A stretch of 64,000 bases of DNA from the NCBI RefSeq assembly GCF_010548275.1, contig NZ_JAAGLT010000007.1, positions 277,138-341,137 on the forward strand. The letters run 5' to 3'. Origin of the DNA: Streptomyces sp. SID12488. GTDB lineage: Bacteria; Actinomycetota; Actinomycetes; Streptomycetales; Streptomycetaceae. Both the position numbers and the translations under genes were made by a program. Of the stretch, positions 8,649 through 17,718 are shown in pieces (position 1 is the stretch's first letter; the number at the start of each line of letters is the position of its first letter). The notes beneath the pieces are model-generated. The model searched no databases and was not told the DNA's origin. It was given only the letters and a program-made list of their open reading frames with translations.

Positions 8649-8805
8649 CGCCACGGGGCGAAGGTAGCCCGCCGGACACCCCCGGCAACAGATCCCGAAG
8701 GTGGAGATCGCCCCTGAACCTCCCCCTAGGGGCCGAACACCCGAACATCCGTCCATACCCCCGCACCCCCGTCCCGGTCGCCCGAGCCGCCGATGCCACA
8801 ATGGG

Positions 8806-8815
8806 CAAACGTTTG
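8806..8815. promoter_or_regulatory. CAAACGTTTG palindrome upstream of DUF3817 gene
   Basis: A perfect 10-bp palindrome CAAACGTTTG sits 47 bp before the GTG of the 8863 gene, flanked by TGGG and CCCA four to eight bases out. It looks like a repressor half-site pair in the intergenic region shared with the AIM24 operon. No matching regulator can be named. Confidence 0.3.
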
Positions 8816-8862
8816 TGCACCCATTCACAAAGCGACCCCCTCGCACCCACCGAAGGTGACCC

Positions 8863-9222
8863 GTGGACATCAAGACCGCCTCCTCCCTCCGCCGCCTGCG
8901 GCTGGTCTCGGCGCCCGAAGCCGTTTCCTTCCTCCTCCTGCTGGTCTGCTCGGTGCTGAAGCGGACCACGGACTTCAACGCGGTGCCCGTCATGGGCGCG
9001 GTCCACGGACTCCTCTTCGTCCTCTACGTGATCTTCTGGGCGGACGCGTGGAGCCGCGCCAAGTGGTCCCTGAAGACCGCCGCCCTCTACTTCGTCCTCT
9101 CCGTCCTGCCGACCGGCGGATTCTTCGCCGAGCGCAAGCTGCGCCGCGAGGCCGAGGGCGCGGTCAACGCGGCCATCGCCTTCCGGGCCCGCCAGGAACA
9201 GGAAGAGGCCTACAAGTCATGA
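8863..9222 (+). CDS. DUF3817 integral membrane protein
   Basis: A 119-residue membrane protein with about three transmembrane helices: [11 protein letters not shown], the [21 protein letters not shown] segment and the [17 protein letters not shown] segment. The GxxHGxLFxxY and PTGxFFxE patterns identify DUF3817, a family of unknown function in actinobacteria. The start is GTG 8863. The stop overlaps the next start (ATGA), so it is coupled to the thiamine-binding-like gene. A diverged paralogue is encoded at 14094-14432, on the other side of the cslA-glxA pair. Confidence 0.85.
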   Translation: MDIKTASSLRRLRLVSAPEAVSFLLLLVCSVLKRTTDFNAVPVMGAVHGLLFVLYVIFWADAWSRAKWSLKTAALYFVLSVLPTGGFFAERKLRREAEGAVNAAIAFRARQEQEEAYKS

Positions 9223-9512
9223 TCGTCGCCTTCTCCGTGACGCCCCTCGGCGTCGGCGAGGACGTGGGGGAGTACGTCGCCGACGCCGTCCGCGTCGTCC
9301 GCGAATCCGGGCTCCCCAACCGCACCGACGCCATGTTCACGTCCATCGAGGGCGACTGGGACGAGGTCATGGACGTCGTCAGGCGTGCCGTCGCCGCCGT
9401 GGAGGCACGCGCGCCGCGCGTCTCCCTTGTCCTCAAGGCGGACATCCGCCCCGGCGTGACCGACGGGCTCACCTCCAAGGTGGAGACGGTGGAGCGCCAC
9501 CTCTCCCCGTGA
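9219..9512 (+). CDS. MTH1187/YkoF-like thiamine-binding domain protein
   Basis: A 97-residue single-domain protein of the MTH1187 (UPF0045) family: ferredoxin-like fold with [19 protein letters not shown] at the N-terminus, [16 protein letters not shown] in the middle and [12 protein letters not shown] at the end. Family members form tetramers and some bind thiamine or its precursors, but no transport or synthesis gene for thiamine is near. The ATG overlaps the DUF3817 stop by the ATGA arrangement. A 9-bp-stem hairpin follows immediately. Confidence 0.85.
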   Translation: MIVAFSVTPLGVGEDVGEYVADAVRVVRESGLPNRTDAMFTSIEGDWDEVMDVVRRAVAAVEARAPRVSLVLKADIRPGVTDGLTSKVETVERHLSP

Positions 9513-9517
9513 CCCGC

Positions 9518-9546
9518 ACCGGGTGACGGGGCACCGCTCACCCGGT
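9518..9546 (+). terminator. Hairpin after thiamine-binding-like gene
   Basis: Arms ACCGGGTGA (9518-9526) and TCACCCGGT (9538-9546) pair perfectly around an 11-nt loop just after the stop codon. There is no U-tract, as is usual in Streptomyces. Confidence 0.6.
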
Positions 9547-9652
9547 AAACCACCCCCGTACACGCTCACCCGTCCGGACGCACCCAGTTCGACTCGCTGT
9601 CATATCTCCCCTTTGGTGGGGATATCGGCTCGTTCGATCACTGGAGGGCGCT

Positions 9653-11413
9653 GTGCGGCCGGAGGGCTACGACTACGACACCCACAGCCGGCTCGCCGGA
9701 CCCCTGACCGAGGCGCCGGCCGGATCCCCGTACCAGGTGCGGTACACCTCGCTCCTCTCCCGCGAGCCACGCCGAATACGCGCCGTCCTGCTCATGACCC
9801 TCGCGCCGCTGCTCACGGGCGCCCTGCTCGTCTACCTCGTCTGGCCCACCCACTGGGTGGAGCGCGAGGCCGGTGAGAGGTGGATGGTCGATCTCGACAT
9901 CGTGATGCTCGTCGCCATCGGGCTGATCGAGCTGTTCATGGTCGTCAACGTGGTGTCCATCGCCCACGCCACCATGGTCGCCCGCGACCCCGTCCCCGTC
10001 GTACCCGAGTCGGGCACCCGCGTCGCCTTCCTCACCACGTACGTCCCGGGCAAGGAACCCCTCGCGATGGTCCGGGCCACCCTCGAAGGCGCGATCCGCG
10101 TCCGCCACACCGGCCCCGTGGACGTCTGGCTCCTCGACGAGGGCGACGACGATCAGGCCTGGGCGCTCTGCGCCGAGCTGGGCGTACGGCACTTCAGCCG
10201 GTACGGGGTCCCCGAGTGGAACCGGGCCAAGGGCGTCCACCGGGCCCGTACCAAGCACGGCAACTACAACGCGTGGCTCGCCATGCACGGCGACGAGTAC
10301 GACTTCTACGCCTCCGTCGACACCGACCACGTCCCGCTCCCCAACTTCCTGGAGCGGATGACGGGCTTCTTCCGCGACCCGGACGTCGCCTTCGTCGTCG
10401 GCCCCCAGGTGTACGGCAACTACACCCATCCCGTCACCAAGGCCGCCGAGTCGCAGCAGTTCCTCTTCCACGCCCTCATCCAGCGCGCCGGCAACCGCTA
10501 CCGCGCCCCCATGTTCGTCGGCACCAACAACGTCGTACGCATCGCCGCCGTCAAACAGATCGGCGGGCTGTGCGACTCCATCACCGAGGACATGGCCACG
10601 GGGTTCGAGCTGCACCGCCGCCGCAATCCGCGCACCGGGCACTACTGGCGGTCCGTCTACACGCCCGACGTGCTCGCCGTCGGCGAGGGGCCGGCCTCCT
10701 GGACCGACTTCTTCACCCAGCAGACGCGGTGGTCGCGCGGCACGTACGAGACGCTCTTCAAGCAGTACTGGAAGGCGCTCTTCACCATGCCCCCGGGCCG
10801 GCTCCTCTCGTACACGCTGATGCTCGTCTACTACCCGATGACCGCCGTCAACTGGTTCCTCGGCATTCTGAGCTGCTTCCTCTTCCTCTGGTTCGGGGCC
10901 TCCGGCACCCAGGTCGCCGCCTCCGTCTGGCTGATGCTCTACAGCGACGCCGCCGCCCTCCAGATCGGCCTGTACCTGTGGAACCGGCGGCACAACGTCT
11001 CGCCCCACGAGCCCGAGGGCTCCGGCGGGCTCGCCGGCATGGCGATGTCGGCGCTCTCCGCGCCGATCTACCTGAAGTCCTTCGGCGCGGCGCTGCTCCG
11101 CCGCCCCAGCCGGTTCGTCGTCACGCCGAAGGGCGGCGACGCCAGCCCCGACCGGCTGCTCACCTTCCGCGTCCACCTCTTCTGGGCCGCGCTCCTGGCG
11201 GCCTCACTCGTCGCCTCGGTCCACCTCGGCCACACCCATGTGGCCATGCGTACCTGGGCCGTTCTCGCCATGGCGATCTCCCTGGCCCCGGTCGGGGTGT
11301 GGATCGCCACCCGGCTCAAGGACCGCAGGGAGAGCACAGAGAGCGGCGAGGAACCGGCGCTCACCACCGGCGCCGTCGCCCCGGTCTCCGGCACCCCGAC
11401 AGGAGGCAACTAG
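9653..11413 (+). CDS. cslA: Cellulose-synthase-like family 2 glycosyltransferase CslA
   Basis: A 586-residue membrane glycosyltransferase that polymerises a beta-linked glycan at hyphal tips (role known from S. coelicolor and S. lividans CslA). Two N-terminal transmembrane helices (about residues 42-63 and 83-105) precede a cytoplasmic GT2 domain with DEGDDD (162-167), DTD (223-225), TED (311-313) and QQTRW (356-360), the full set of processive-synthase motifs. Several more membrane helices follow to the C-terminus. The start is GTG 9653 with GGAGGG upstream. The next gene, glxA, begins 3 nt after the stop, so the two form one transcription unit, as in other streptomycetes. No accessory endoglucanase gene follows here. 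Confidence 0.9.
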   Translation: MRPEGYDYDTHSRLAGPLTEAPAGSPYQVRYTSLLSREPRRIRAVLLMTLAPLLTGALLVYLVWPTHWVEREAGERWMVDLDIVMLVAIGLIELFMVVNVVSIAHATMVARDPVPVVPESGTRVAFLTTYVPGKEPLAMVRATLEGAIRVRHTGPVDVWLLDEGDDDQAWALCAELGVRHFSRYGVPEWNRAKGVHRARTKHGNYNAWLAMHGDEYDFYASVDTDHVPLPNFLERMTGFFRDPDVAFVVGPQVYGNYTHPVTKAAESQQFLFHALIQRAGNRYRAPMFVGTNNVVRIAAVKQIGGLCDSITEDMATGFELHRRRNPRTGHYWRSVYTPDVLAVGEGPASWTDFFTQQTRWSRGTYETLFKQYWKALFTMPPGRLLSYTLMLVYYPMTAVNWFLGILSCFLFLWFGASGTQVAASVWLMLYSDAAALQIGLYLWNRRHNVSPHEPEGSGGLAGMAMSALSAPIYLKSFGAALLRRPSRFVVTPKGGDASPDRLLTFRVHLFWAALLAASLVASVHLGHTHVAMRTWAVLAMAISLAPVGVWIATRLKDRRESTESGEEPALTTGAVAPVSGTPTGGN

Positions 11414-11416
11414 GCC

Positions 11417-13372
11417 ATGGCCTTCCAGCCCTCGAAGAAGACCAAGAAGACCGTCCTGGGCATCGGAGGCGTCGTCCTCCTCGCCGGTCTCAACGCCCCC
11501 GCCGTGCTCGGCTTCGCCGGTGAGCGCTACCACGAGTACAAGATCGCCCAGCCCGGCTACCAGGCGAAGTACGGCTCCTGGAGCTCGATCGACATCCCCA
11601 GGGAGTTCCGCACCAACGCCATCCACGCGGCGCTGCTCCGCACCGGCAAGGTCCTGATCGTCGCGGGCTCGGGGAACGAGCAGAAGAAGTTCGACAAGGG
11701 TTCGTTCGACACGATCCTCTGGGACCCGAGGACGGACACCTTCAAGAAGATCGCCACCCCGGACGACTTCTTCTGCGCCGGACACGCCCAACTCCCCGAC
11801 GGACGGCTCCTGGTGGCCGGTGGCACCGCCCGCTACGAACTCCTCGACGGCGAGGTCGAGCGGGCCGGCGGCGGGATGCGCGTCAAGAACGAGAACCCCG
11901 ACAAACCGGTGGTCCTGAAGAAGGGCACCCGCTTCCGCTCGCCCGCCGGAGTCGTGTACGTCAGCCGGTTCGACGTCACCGTCCCCGAGGCCAGGCGCAC
12001 CCAGAAGATCACGTACAACGCGGCCGGGGTCATGCAGCCCTGGGTGACGAAGGTCGTCCCGAGCGAGGCCCGCGTCTTCGTCGAGGCGGCCGAGGCAGGG
12101 CCCGTGTCGATCACCGCCAAGCAGGCCCAGTACGAGATCGTCGGCCTGAAGGGCAAGGACGCGGACAACACGTACGGCCTCTCCGAGAAGATCACCATGG
12201 ACAAGCAGGACTTCCAGGGGATCAGGGCGGCCTACGAGTTCGATCCGAAGGCCGAGAAGTACATCCCGGTCGATCCGATGGACAAGGCGCGCTGGTACCC
12301 GACGCTCGTCGGCCTCGACGACGGACGGGTCCTGGCCGTCTCCGGGCTCGACGACGTCGGTGCGATCGACCCCGGGGACAACGAGATCTACGACCCGAGG
12401 ACCAAGGAGTGGACCCCGGGCCCCAAGCGCTACTTCCCCACCTACCCGGCCCTTTTCCTCACCAAGGGCGGCAAGTTGTTCTACCCGGCCTCGAACGCCG
12501 GTTACGGACCGGCGACGATGGGCCGCGCGCCGGGCCTCTGGGACCTGGAGAAGAACACCTTCGAGAAGGTGCCGGGCCTCACGGACGCCGACGAGACCGA
12601 GACGTCCGCCTCCGTCCTCCTCCCGCCCGCGCAGGACCAGAAGGTGATGATCCTCGGCGGCGGAGGCGTCGGCGAGTCCAAGAAGGCGACGCGTCGCACG
12701 GCCGTGGTCGACCTGAAGAAGGACAACCCGGTCTTCGAGCCCGGCCCCGACCTCCCTCAGGGCACCCGCTACCTGAACAGCGTCCTCATGCCGGACGACA
12801 CCGTGTTCACGTCCAACGGCTCCGCCGACTACCGGGGCCGCAGCGGCAGCAACATCCTCAAGGCGCAGTTCTACGACCCCAAGGCCAACGCGTTCCGCAC
12901 GGCAGCCTCCCCGAAGGTGGGCCGCAACTACCACTCCGAGGCGCTGCTCCTGCCCGACGGCCGGGTCGCCACCTTCGGCTCCGACCCGCTCTACGACAAC
13001 CAGCAGAACACCAAGCTCGGCCACTTCGAGCAGCGGATGGAGATCTTCACCCCGCCCGCGCTGCACAGGAACGGCAAGAGCCGTCCGGTACTCGGGGACG
13101 GCCCCCAGGAGACCGACAAACTCGGCCGCGCCACCTTCGCCACCACCCACCCCGAGCGCGTCGCGAAGGCCCGCCTGATGCGCCCCAGCGCGGTCACCCA
13201 CACGACGGACGTCGAACAGCGCTCCATCGACCTCCCCCTCAGCAAGGACCGCACCTCGGTGACGGTCGACGTACCGAAGGACCGGACACTCGTGCCGCCC
13301 GGCTGGTACATGCTGTTCGTGACGGACGCGAAGGGGACACCGTCGGAGGCGAAGTGGCTCCAGGTGCGGTGA
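11417..13372 (+). CDS. glxA: GlxA mono-copper radical oxidase (galactose oxidase-like)
   Basis: A 651-residue protein with one N-terminal membrane anchor (about residues 10-34) and an extracellular seven-bladed kelch domain plus a C-terminal Ig-like domain. Copper and radical-site residues can be placed by comparison with galactose oxidase: C120 (FFCAGHAQ), expected to be thioether-linked to Y294 (ARWYPT) with W293 stacked beside it, axial Y505 and ligand H506 (RNYHSEALL), and H595 (THTTD). All are present, so the enzyme should be active once copper-loaded. In S. lividans GlxA oxidises the glycan made by CslA and is needed for morphogenesis and pellet formation. Coupling to cslA (3-nt gap) supports the same role here. 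Confidence 0.92.
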   Translation: MAFQPSKKTKKTVLGIGGVVLLAGLNAPAVLGFAGERYHEYKIAQPGYQAKYGSWSSIDIPREFRTNAIHAALLRTGKVLIVAGSGNEQKKFDKGSFDTILWDPRTDTFKKIATPDDFFCAGHAQLPDGRLLVAGGTARYELLDGEVERAGGGMRVKNENPDKPVVLKKGTRFRSPAGVVYVSRFDVTVPEARRTQKITYNAAGVMQPWVTKVVPSEARVFVEAAEAGPVSITAKQAQYEIVGLKGKDADNTYGLSEKITMDKQDFQGIRAAYEFDPKAEKYIPVDPMDKARWYPTLVGLDDGRVLAVSGLDDVGAIDPGDNEIYDPRTKEWTPGPKRYFPTYPALFLTKGGKLFYPASNAGYGPATMGRAPGLWDLEKNTFEKVPGLTDADETETSASVLLPPAQDQKVMILGGGGVGESKKATRRTAVVDLKKDNPVFEPGPDLPQGTRYLNSVLMPDDTVFTSNGSADYRGRSGSNILKAQFYDPKANAFRTAASPKVGRNYHSEALLLPDGRVATFGSDPLYDNQQNTKLGHFEQRMEIFTPPALHRNGKSRPVLGDGPQETDKLGRATFATTHPERVAKARLMRPSAVTHTTDVEQRSIDLPLSKDRTSVTVDVPKDRTLVPPGWYMLFVTDAKGTPSEAKWLQVR

Positions 13373-13461
13373 CGGCACGGATCCAGGGGCCCAGAGATAC
13401 AGGGAGCCACCGAACAGGGTTCCCCGAGGCCCACCGGGCCGGACCGAAGGGCGAGACGGGG

Positions 13462-13490
13462 CTGACCGCGATATGACCGGCCGGTAGGGT
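13462..13490 (+). promoter_or_regulatory. Promoter for leaderless marR-type gene
   Basis: CTGACC (13462-13467) and TAGGGT (13485-13490) are separated by 17 bp, and the GTG start codon lies 8 nt after the -10 box. There is no Shine-Dalgarno sequence, so the transcript probably begins at or next to the GTG. Confidence 0.5.
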
Positions 13491-13498
13491 CTGGTGCC

Positions 13499-14008
13499 GT
13501 GCCGAAGCCGCTCAGTCTCCCGTTCGACCCCATCGCCCGCGCAGACGAACTGTGGAAGCAGCGCTGGGGAAACGTCCCGTCCATGGCCGCGATCACCTCG
13601 ATCATGCGCGCGCAGCAGATCCTGCTCGCGGAGGTCGACGCGGTGGTGAAGCCGTACGGTCTGACGTTCGCGCGGTACGAGGCGCTGGTGCTGCTCACGT
13701 TCTCCAAGGCGGGCGAGCTGCCGATGTCCAAGATCGGCGAACGTCTGATGGTCCACCCGACGTCGGTCACCAACACCGTGGACCGCCTCGTGAAGTCGGG
13801 CCTGGTGGCCAGGCGCCCCAACCCGAACGACGGCCGCGGCACCCTCGCCACGATCACCGAGAAGGGCCGGGAGACGGTCGACGCGGCGACCCGCGACCTG
13901 ATGGCGATGGACTTCGGCCTCGGCGCGTATGACGCGGAGGAGTGCGCGGAGATCTTCGCGATGCTGCGGCCGTTGCGGGTGTCGGCGAGCGACTTCGACG
14001 CGGAGTAG
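13499..14008 (+). CDS. MarR-family transcriptional regulator
   Basis: A 169-residue MarR protein. The N-terminal helix (ITSIMRAQQILLAEVDAVVKP) is followed by the winged helix: LPMSKIGERLMVHPTSVTNTVDRL as the helix-turn-helix, then RRPNPNDGRGTLATIT as the wing. The start is GTG 13499, apparently leaderless (see promoter). It is followed on the same strand by the second DUF3817 gene. Target and ligand unknown. It is only distantly similar to the AbsC-like regulator at 6001. Confidence 0.88.
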   Translation: MPKPLSLPFDPIARADELWKQRWGNVPSMAAITSIMRAQQILLAEVDAVVKPYGLTFARYEALVLLTFSKAGELPMSKIGERLMVHPTSVTNTVDRLVKSGLVARRPNPNDGRGTLATITEKGRETVDAATRDLMAMDFGLGAYDAEECAEIFAMLRPLRVSASDFDAE

Positions 14009-14093
14009 GGCCGCAGGCCCGGTGCGTGGGGGCGGGGCCGGGGTGCCGGGGTCGCCGGAAGATCGCCGGAAACGGATGGTTACGCTCGTACGC

Positions 14094-14432
14094 ATGAAGA
14101 AGAGCGTGTTGACCCGCTACCGCGTCATGGCCTACGTCACCGGTGTGCTGCTGGTTCTGCTGACCCTCGGAGTGATCGCCAAGTACGCGCTGAAGCTCGA
14201 TGGCGCGGACGGCTTCACGAGTGTCGTCGGTATCGCGCACGGCTGGCTGTACCTCGTGTACCTGGTCTTCGCCTTCGATCTGGGCTCCAAGGCGAAGTGG
14301 CCGGTCCGCAAGCAGCTGTGGGTCCTGCTCGCCGGCACCGTCCCCACCGCCGCGTTCTTCGTGGAGCGCAAGGTCAGCCACGAGCTGGCGGGGCAGATCA
14401 TGGAGCCGGCGCCGGTGGCCGCCAAGGCGTAA
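14094..14432 (+). CDS. DUF3817 integral membrane protein (second copy)
   Basis: A 112-residue membrane protein with three helices: VMAYVTGVLLVLLTLGVIA, VVGIAHGWLYLVYLVFAFDL and LWVLLAGTVPTAAFFVE. The HGWLYLVY and PTAAFFVE patterns mark DUF3817, as in the 8863 gene. ATG 14094 is preferred because a TACGCT -10-like box lies a few nt upstream and suggests a leaderless start; an in-frame ATG at 14076 preceded by GGAAACGG is the alternative. Its position after a MarR gene suggests control by that regulator. Confidence 0.83.
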   Translation: MKKSVLTRYRVMAYVTGVLLVLLTLGVIAKYALKLDGADGFTSVVGIAHGWLYLVYLVFAFDLGSKAKWPVRKQLWVLLAGTVPTAAFFVERKVSHELAGQIMEPAPVAAKA

Positions 14433-14446
14433 CTGCCACGTAGCCG

Positions 14447-15091
14447 CTAGTGGTTGCGGCCCAGTCCCAGCACCAGCACCCGGGTGAACGCCTCCGCCCA
14501 CTCCGCGTCCACCGGCTCCGCGCTCACCAGCGTGCGGTGCACCACCGCGCCCGCCACCATGTCGAAGATCAGGTCGACCGTGCGGGCGGCCTCCTCCGGG
14601 CCCGTTTCCGGGGGGAGTTCGCCGCGCCGCTGGGCGCGGGCGCGGCCTTCCAGGACCAGGCGCTTCTGCCGGTCCACGATCGAGGCGCGGATGCGTTCCC
14701 GCAGCGCGTCGTCGTGCGTCGACTCCGCGACCACCGCCATCAGACCGCTCTTGGTCTCCGGGCGCACCAGGATCGCCGCGAACTGGAGGACGACGCCCTC
14801 GATGTCGGCGGCGAGGCTGCCCCGGTCGGGCATCTCCAGTTCGTCGAAGAGGGCCGCGACCGCGTCGACGACCAGTTCGTTCTTGCCTGGCCAGCGACGG
14901 TAGAGGGTCGTCTTCGCCACTCCCGCACGCGTCGCCACGTCCCCCAACGTCAGCTTGGACCAGCCCAGTTCGACCAGCGCGTCCCGCGTCGCCGCCAGGA
15001 TCGCCGCGTCCGCCGTGGCGCTGCGGGGGCGTCCCGTACGACTGACGGGGGTGCGGCTGCGGCTCTGCATGGCATGACCATAACCGGCCAT
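14447..15091 (-). CDS. TetR-family transcriptional regulator
   Basis: A 214-residue TetR protein. The N-terminal helix-turn-helix is plain: ILAATRDALVELGWSKLTLGDVATRAGVAKTTLYRRW, then a helical ligand domain with VAESTHDDALRERIRA and a C-terminal TetR_C-like end. ATG 15091 has an AGGAGGGG sequence 3 nt upstream, rather close; ATG 15070 (MQSRSRT) is an alternative. It is convergent with the DUF3817 gene and divergent from the thioredoxin-TPR gene, either of which could be its target. Confidence 0.87.
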   Translation of the reverse strand: MAGYGHAMQSRSRTPVSRTGRPRSATADAAILAATRDALVELGWSKLTLGDVATRAGVAKTTLYRRWPGKNELVVDAVAALFDELEMPDRGSLAADIEGVVLQFAAILVRPETKSGLMAVVAESTHDDALRERIRASIVDRQKRLVLEGRARAQRRGELPPETGPEEAARTVDLIFDMVAGAVVHRTLVSAEPVDAEWAEAFTRVLVLGLGRNH

Positions 15092-15277
15092 TCCCCTCCT
15101 GTGAGGCCGTGAGGGAGGTCACTTCGAGGTGCTCCCGGGGCTGCTTCCCAGGAGGCTGCCGCTGCCGTTACGCTACGACTCGTAGCGAAAGCGGTGGCCA
15201 TCGGTGGTGCCCATCGATCAGGACCGCATTTCACAACGCCTTTCACATGAGCGTGCCGGACGGGGGAGGATAGACGC

Positions 15278-16255
15278 ATGCAGCCACGGAACATGTCCAT
15301 GAGCGGGGTCGTCGACCTCGCCGCGGTGAAGGCGGCCCAGGAGGCCAAGTCGAAGGCGGAGCAGGCTCGCGCCGAAACCGCCCGGCAGGGCGGGGGAGGG
15401 GCCGTCTCGCCGACCGACCTCGTCATCGACGTAGATGAGGCCGGGTTCGAACTCGACGTCCTGCAGCGGTCCACCGAGGTGCCCGTCGTCATCGACTTCT
15501 GGGCCGAGTGGTGCGAGCCGTGCAAGCAACTGAGCCCCGTTCTCGAGCGGCTGGCCGTCGAGTACAACGGGCGCTTCGTCCTCGCCAAGGTCGACGTCGA
15601 CGCCAACCAGATGCTGATGCAGCAGTTCGGCATCCAGGGGATCCCCGCCGTCTTCGCTGTTGTCGCCGGGCAGGCCCTGCCACTCTTCCAGGGCGCCGCC
15701 GGCGAACAGCAGATCCGCCAGACCCTCGATCAGCTCGTGCAGGTCGCCGAGCAGCGCTTCGGCCTCACCGGCCTCGTCGTCGACGCGGACGCCGAACCCG
15801 GCGACCGCCCCGCCCCCGCCCCCCTGGACCCGGTCGGGCCGTACGACGCGCTGCTCGAAGCCGCCGTACAGGCTCTGGACGCGGGTGACTTGGCCGGCGC
15901 GGTGCAGGCGTACAAGAACGTGCTGAGTGACGATCCCGGGAACATGGAGGCCAAACTTGGCCTCGTGCAGGCCGAGTTGCTCCAGCGGGTGCAGGGAGTC
16001 GATCCGCAGCAGGTGCGCAAGGACGCCGCCGAGAAGCCGGGAGACCCGACGGCGCAGATCATCGCCGCCGACCTGGATCTGGTGGGCGGCCATGTCGAGG
16101 ACGCGTTCGGGCGGCTCATCGAGACGGTGGGGCGTACGGCGGGCGACGACCGGGATGCCGTACGGCTGCGGCTGCTGGAGTTGTTCGAGGTCGTCGGCGC
16201 GGATGATCCACGGGTGGCGTTGGCCCGGCGGGCGCTGGCGCGGGCGTTGTTCTGA
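15278..16255 (+). CDS. Thioredoxin-like protein with C-terminal TPR region (CnoX/YbbN-like)
   Basis: A 325-residue cytoplasmic protein. A basic/Ala-rich leader of ~50 residues is followed by a thioredoxin fold (about residues 55-165) with active-site motif WCEPCKQ (C79, C82), so both redox cysteines are present. A C-terminal tetratricopeptide-like half follows (residues ~185-325: AVQALDAGDLAGAVQAYKNVL, EAKLGLVQAELL). This domain order matches the chaperedoxin CnoX/YbbN family, which protects proteins from oxidation and hands them to chaperones. The gene is monocistronic. ATG 15278 is preceded by GGGGGAGGA. Confidence 0.85.
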   Translation: MQPRNMSMSGVVDLAAVKAAQEAKSKAEQARAETARQGGGGAVSPTDLVIDVDEAGFELDVLQRSTEVPVVIDFWAEWCEPCKQLSPVLERLAVEYNGRFVLAKVDVDANQMLMQQFGIQGIPAVFAVVAGQALPLFQGAAGEQQIRQTLDQLVQVAEQRFGLTGLVVDADAEPGDRPAPAPLDPVGPYDALLEAAVQALDAGDLAGAVQAYKNVLSDDPGNMEAKLGLVQAELLQRVQGVDPQQVRKDAAEKPGDPTAQIIAADLDLVGGHVEDAFGRLIETVGRTAGDDRDAVRLRLLELFEVVGADDPRVALARRALARALF

Positions 16256-16939
16256 GTCTGACTGACCGGTCGGTCGGGGTGAGCGGCAGGTCACAGTTCG
16301 ATCAGTGGTCTGACCTGTCGCTAAACACTACGACGCGTGTTGTCAGCGTGAAGAATTTGTCGATCGAGTGCTCATGCGGCCTCACTTTGCCAAATCTTGG
16401 CAATTGCGGCCGCTGTTACTTGGAGTAGCTCGGGGGCGTCACGCTGTCGGGTTTGGGCCCTGAAGCTGCCGGTTTGTCACCCCTTTGAGTGCCACCCAGC
16501 GTTGTCGAGCGACACCCGCGGGTCGCTGCTCGGTTATCTGCCCGTTACTAGCCAGTAACGAACCCCCTTGTGCGGGCGGCGAGAATGCACCACGATCGGC
16601 GTCGCTCGGTCCTATCCCGTACACCGGCAGCCAGTCGGGCGGACGGGAGCTGTTGGGTCCCCACCGGGCAGAGTCGGCGGCAGTGGCGCCGGCTCTCGGA
16701 CAGGGGGGTCTTCGCCTTCGGGTGGAGCCTGTCCGGCAAGGTTGCGTGTGATGTGCGTCAGGCGCGACCAGTGGTTGTCGCTCGGGGGTGATCGCCGGTG
16801 AGCTCGGGCGCTGTTCGCGCCGTCGAGCGCGGGCGCTCTCCTATACCGAGGACGTAGCACTTCTCCCATCCCTGCCCGGCTGGGCCGCCGTCATTGGGGC
16901 AGTCAGGGTCAGGAGATGTACGTCCGAGAAGGAGGAATT
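16256..16939. other. 684-bp stretch without a convincing gene; long leader of the DUF6230 operon
   Basis: Only short, mutually overlapping open frames occur, none with a ribosome site or consistent third-position GC. The stretch holds the GTTACT-N4-AGTAAC inverted repeat and, towards the 3' end, sequence that ends in a very strong GGAGGAATT ribosome site for the 16940 gene. If the promoter lies near the inverted repeat, the mRNA leader would be close to 400 nt. Confidence 0.6.
16544..16559. promoter_or_regulatory. GTTACT-AGCC-AGTAAC inverted repeat
   Basis: A perfect 6-bp inverted repeat with 4-bp centre, of a kind bound by TetR-type repressors linked to lipid metabolism in actinobacteria. 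It lies ~380 bp upstream of the DUF6230 gene and is the only conspicuous dyad in the region. Regulator unknown. Confidence 0.4.
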
Positions 16940-17584
16940 ATGGAGTCCCAGGTGCGTGGCGGGACAAGATGGAAGCGCTTCGCTGTGGTCATGGTGCCCA
17001 GCGTTGCCGCTACGGCATGTATAGGTGTTGCCCTCGCGCAGGGTGCTCTCGCCGCTTCGTTCAGCGTTTCTGGCCAGTCGTTCAAGGTCAGCGCTGACTA
17101 CATCCACGGTGAGGGCTTCTCGCAGTACGGCGCCATCGATGCCGGCAAGACGCTGGACGGCAAGGACGCCATTCACCCGGTTGCGGTGTCGGCGTTCTCC
17201 GATGCCCGTATCCAGAACATGTGCCAGTCGGTCGTTACGCCGGGCATCCCGTTCTTGGGTTCTGTCACTCTGCAGCTGACCGCGGGCAAGAGTGACGACG
17301 AGGACAAGCAGGTTTCTGCCAAGAACCTGTACATCGACGTCGAGGACCTCGCCGCCGAGAAGGCCGTGTTCAGCGGCATGAACATCGGCGTCGCCGGGCG
17401 TGACCTGAAGAACCCGCCCATGAAGGGCGGCGGTGAGCAGGCGAACCCCAACGGCTTCGGCCAGCAGGCGGACAAGGTGGATCTGTACAAGGTGAAGCAG
17501 ACGGCGTGGGCCACCACCGCCGGAACCTTCACGTTGCCCGGTCTGAGCATGAAGCTCTACTCGGGTACCAAGGAGTGCTACTAA
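16940..17584 (+). CDS. Secreted DUF6230-family protein
   Basis: A 214-residue exported protein, first of a three-gene set. After MESQVRGGTRWKR comes a hydrophobic segment (FAVVMVPSVAATACIGVALAQGALA), either a signal peptide or an N-terminal anchor. The rest is soluble and rich in beta-prone segments (SFSVSGQSFKVSADYIHGEGF, KNLYIDVEDLAAEKAVFSG), ending with a Cys two residues from the C-terminus (TKECY) that could pair with the only other Cys outside the leader, in QNMCQSV. Databases often label this family cholesterol esterase, but no lipase motif (GxSxG) is seen, so no enzyme function is assigned. ATG 16940 has the GGAGGAATT ribosome site. A strong hairpin follows the gene. Confidence 0.82.
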   Translation: MESQVRGGTRWKRFAVVMVPSVAATACIGVALAQGALAASFSVSGQSFKVSADYIHGEGFSQYGAIDAGKTLDGKDAIHPVAVSAFSDARIQNMCQSVVTPGIPFLGSVTLQLTAGKSDDEDKQVSAKNLYIDVEDLAAEKAVFSGMNIGVAGRDLKNPPMKGGGEQANPNGFGQQADKVDLYKVKQTAWATTAGTFTLPGLSMKLYSGTKECY

Positions 17585-17594
17585 GCACTCGGTG

Positions 17595-17630
17595 ACGGGC
17601 GGGGGAGGCCGTGAGGCACCCCCCGCCCGT
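17595..17630 (+). terminator. Hairpin between DUF6230 and DUF6114 genes
   Basis: Arms ACGGGCGGGGG (17595-17605) and CCCCCGCCCGT (17620-17630) are perfectly complementary. It may terminate or attenuate, giving more DUF6230 transcript than downstream transcript. Confidence 0.6.
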
Positions 17631-17718
17631 TCCTCTCCGACCGGGTCTTCGCGCACCGCCCTCACGGGCTGGCGGAAGACTCCTCACCACAGCAACACCG
17701 CACCAGGGAGCTGTTTCC

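Noticed and set aside
16439..16869. Several 60-90 residue frames on both strands in the DUF6230 leader
   Set aside because: They overlap one another, have no ribosome sites and no consistent codon pattern.
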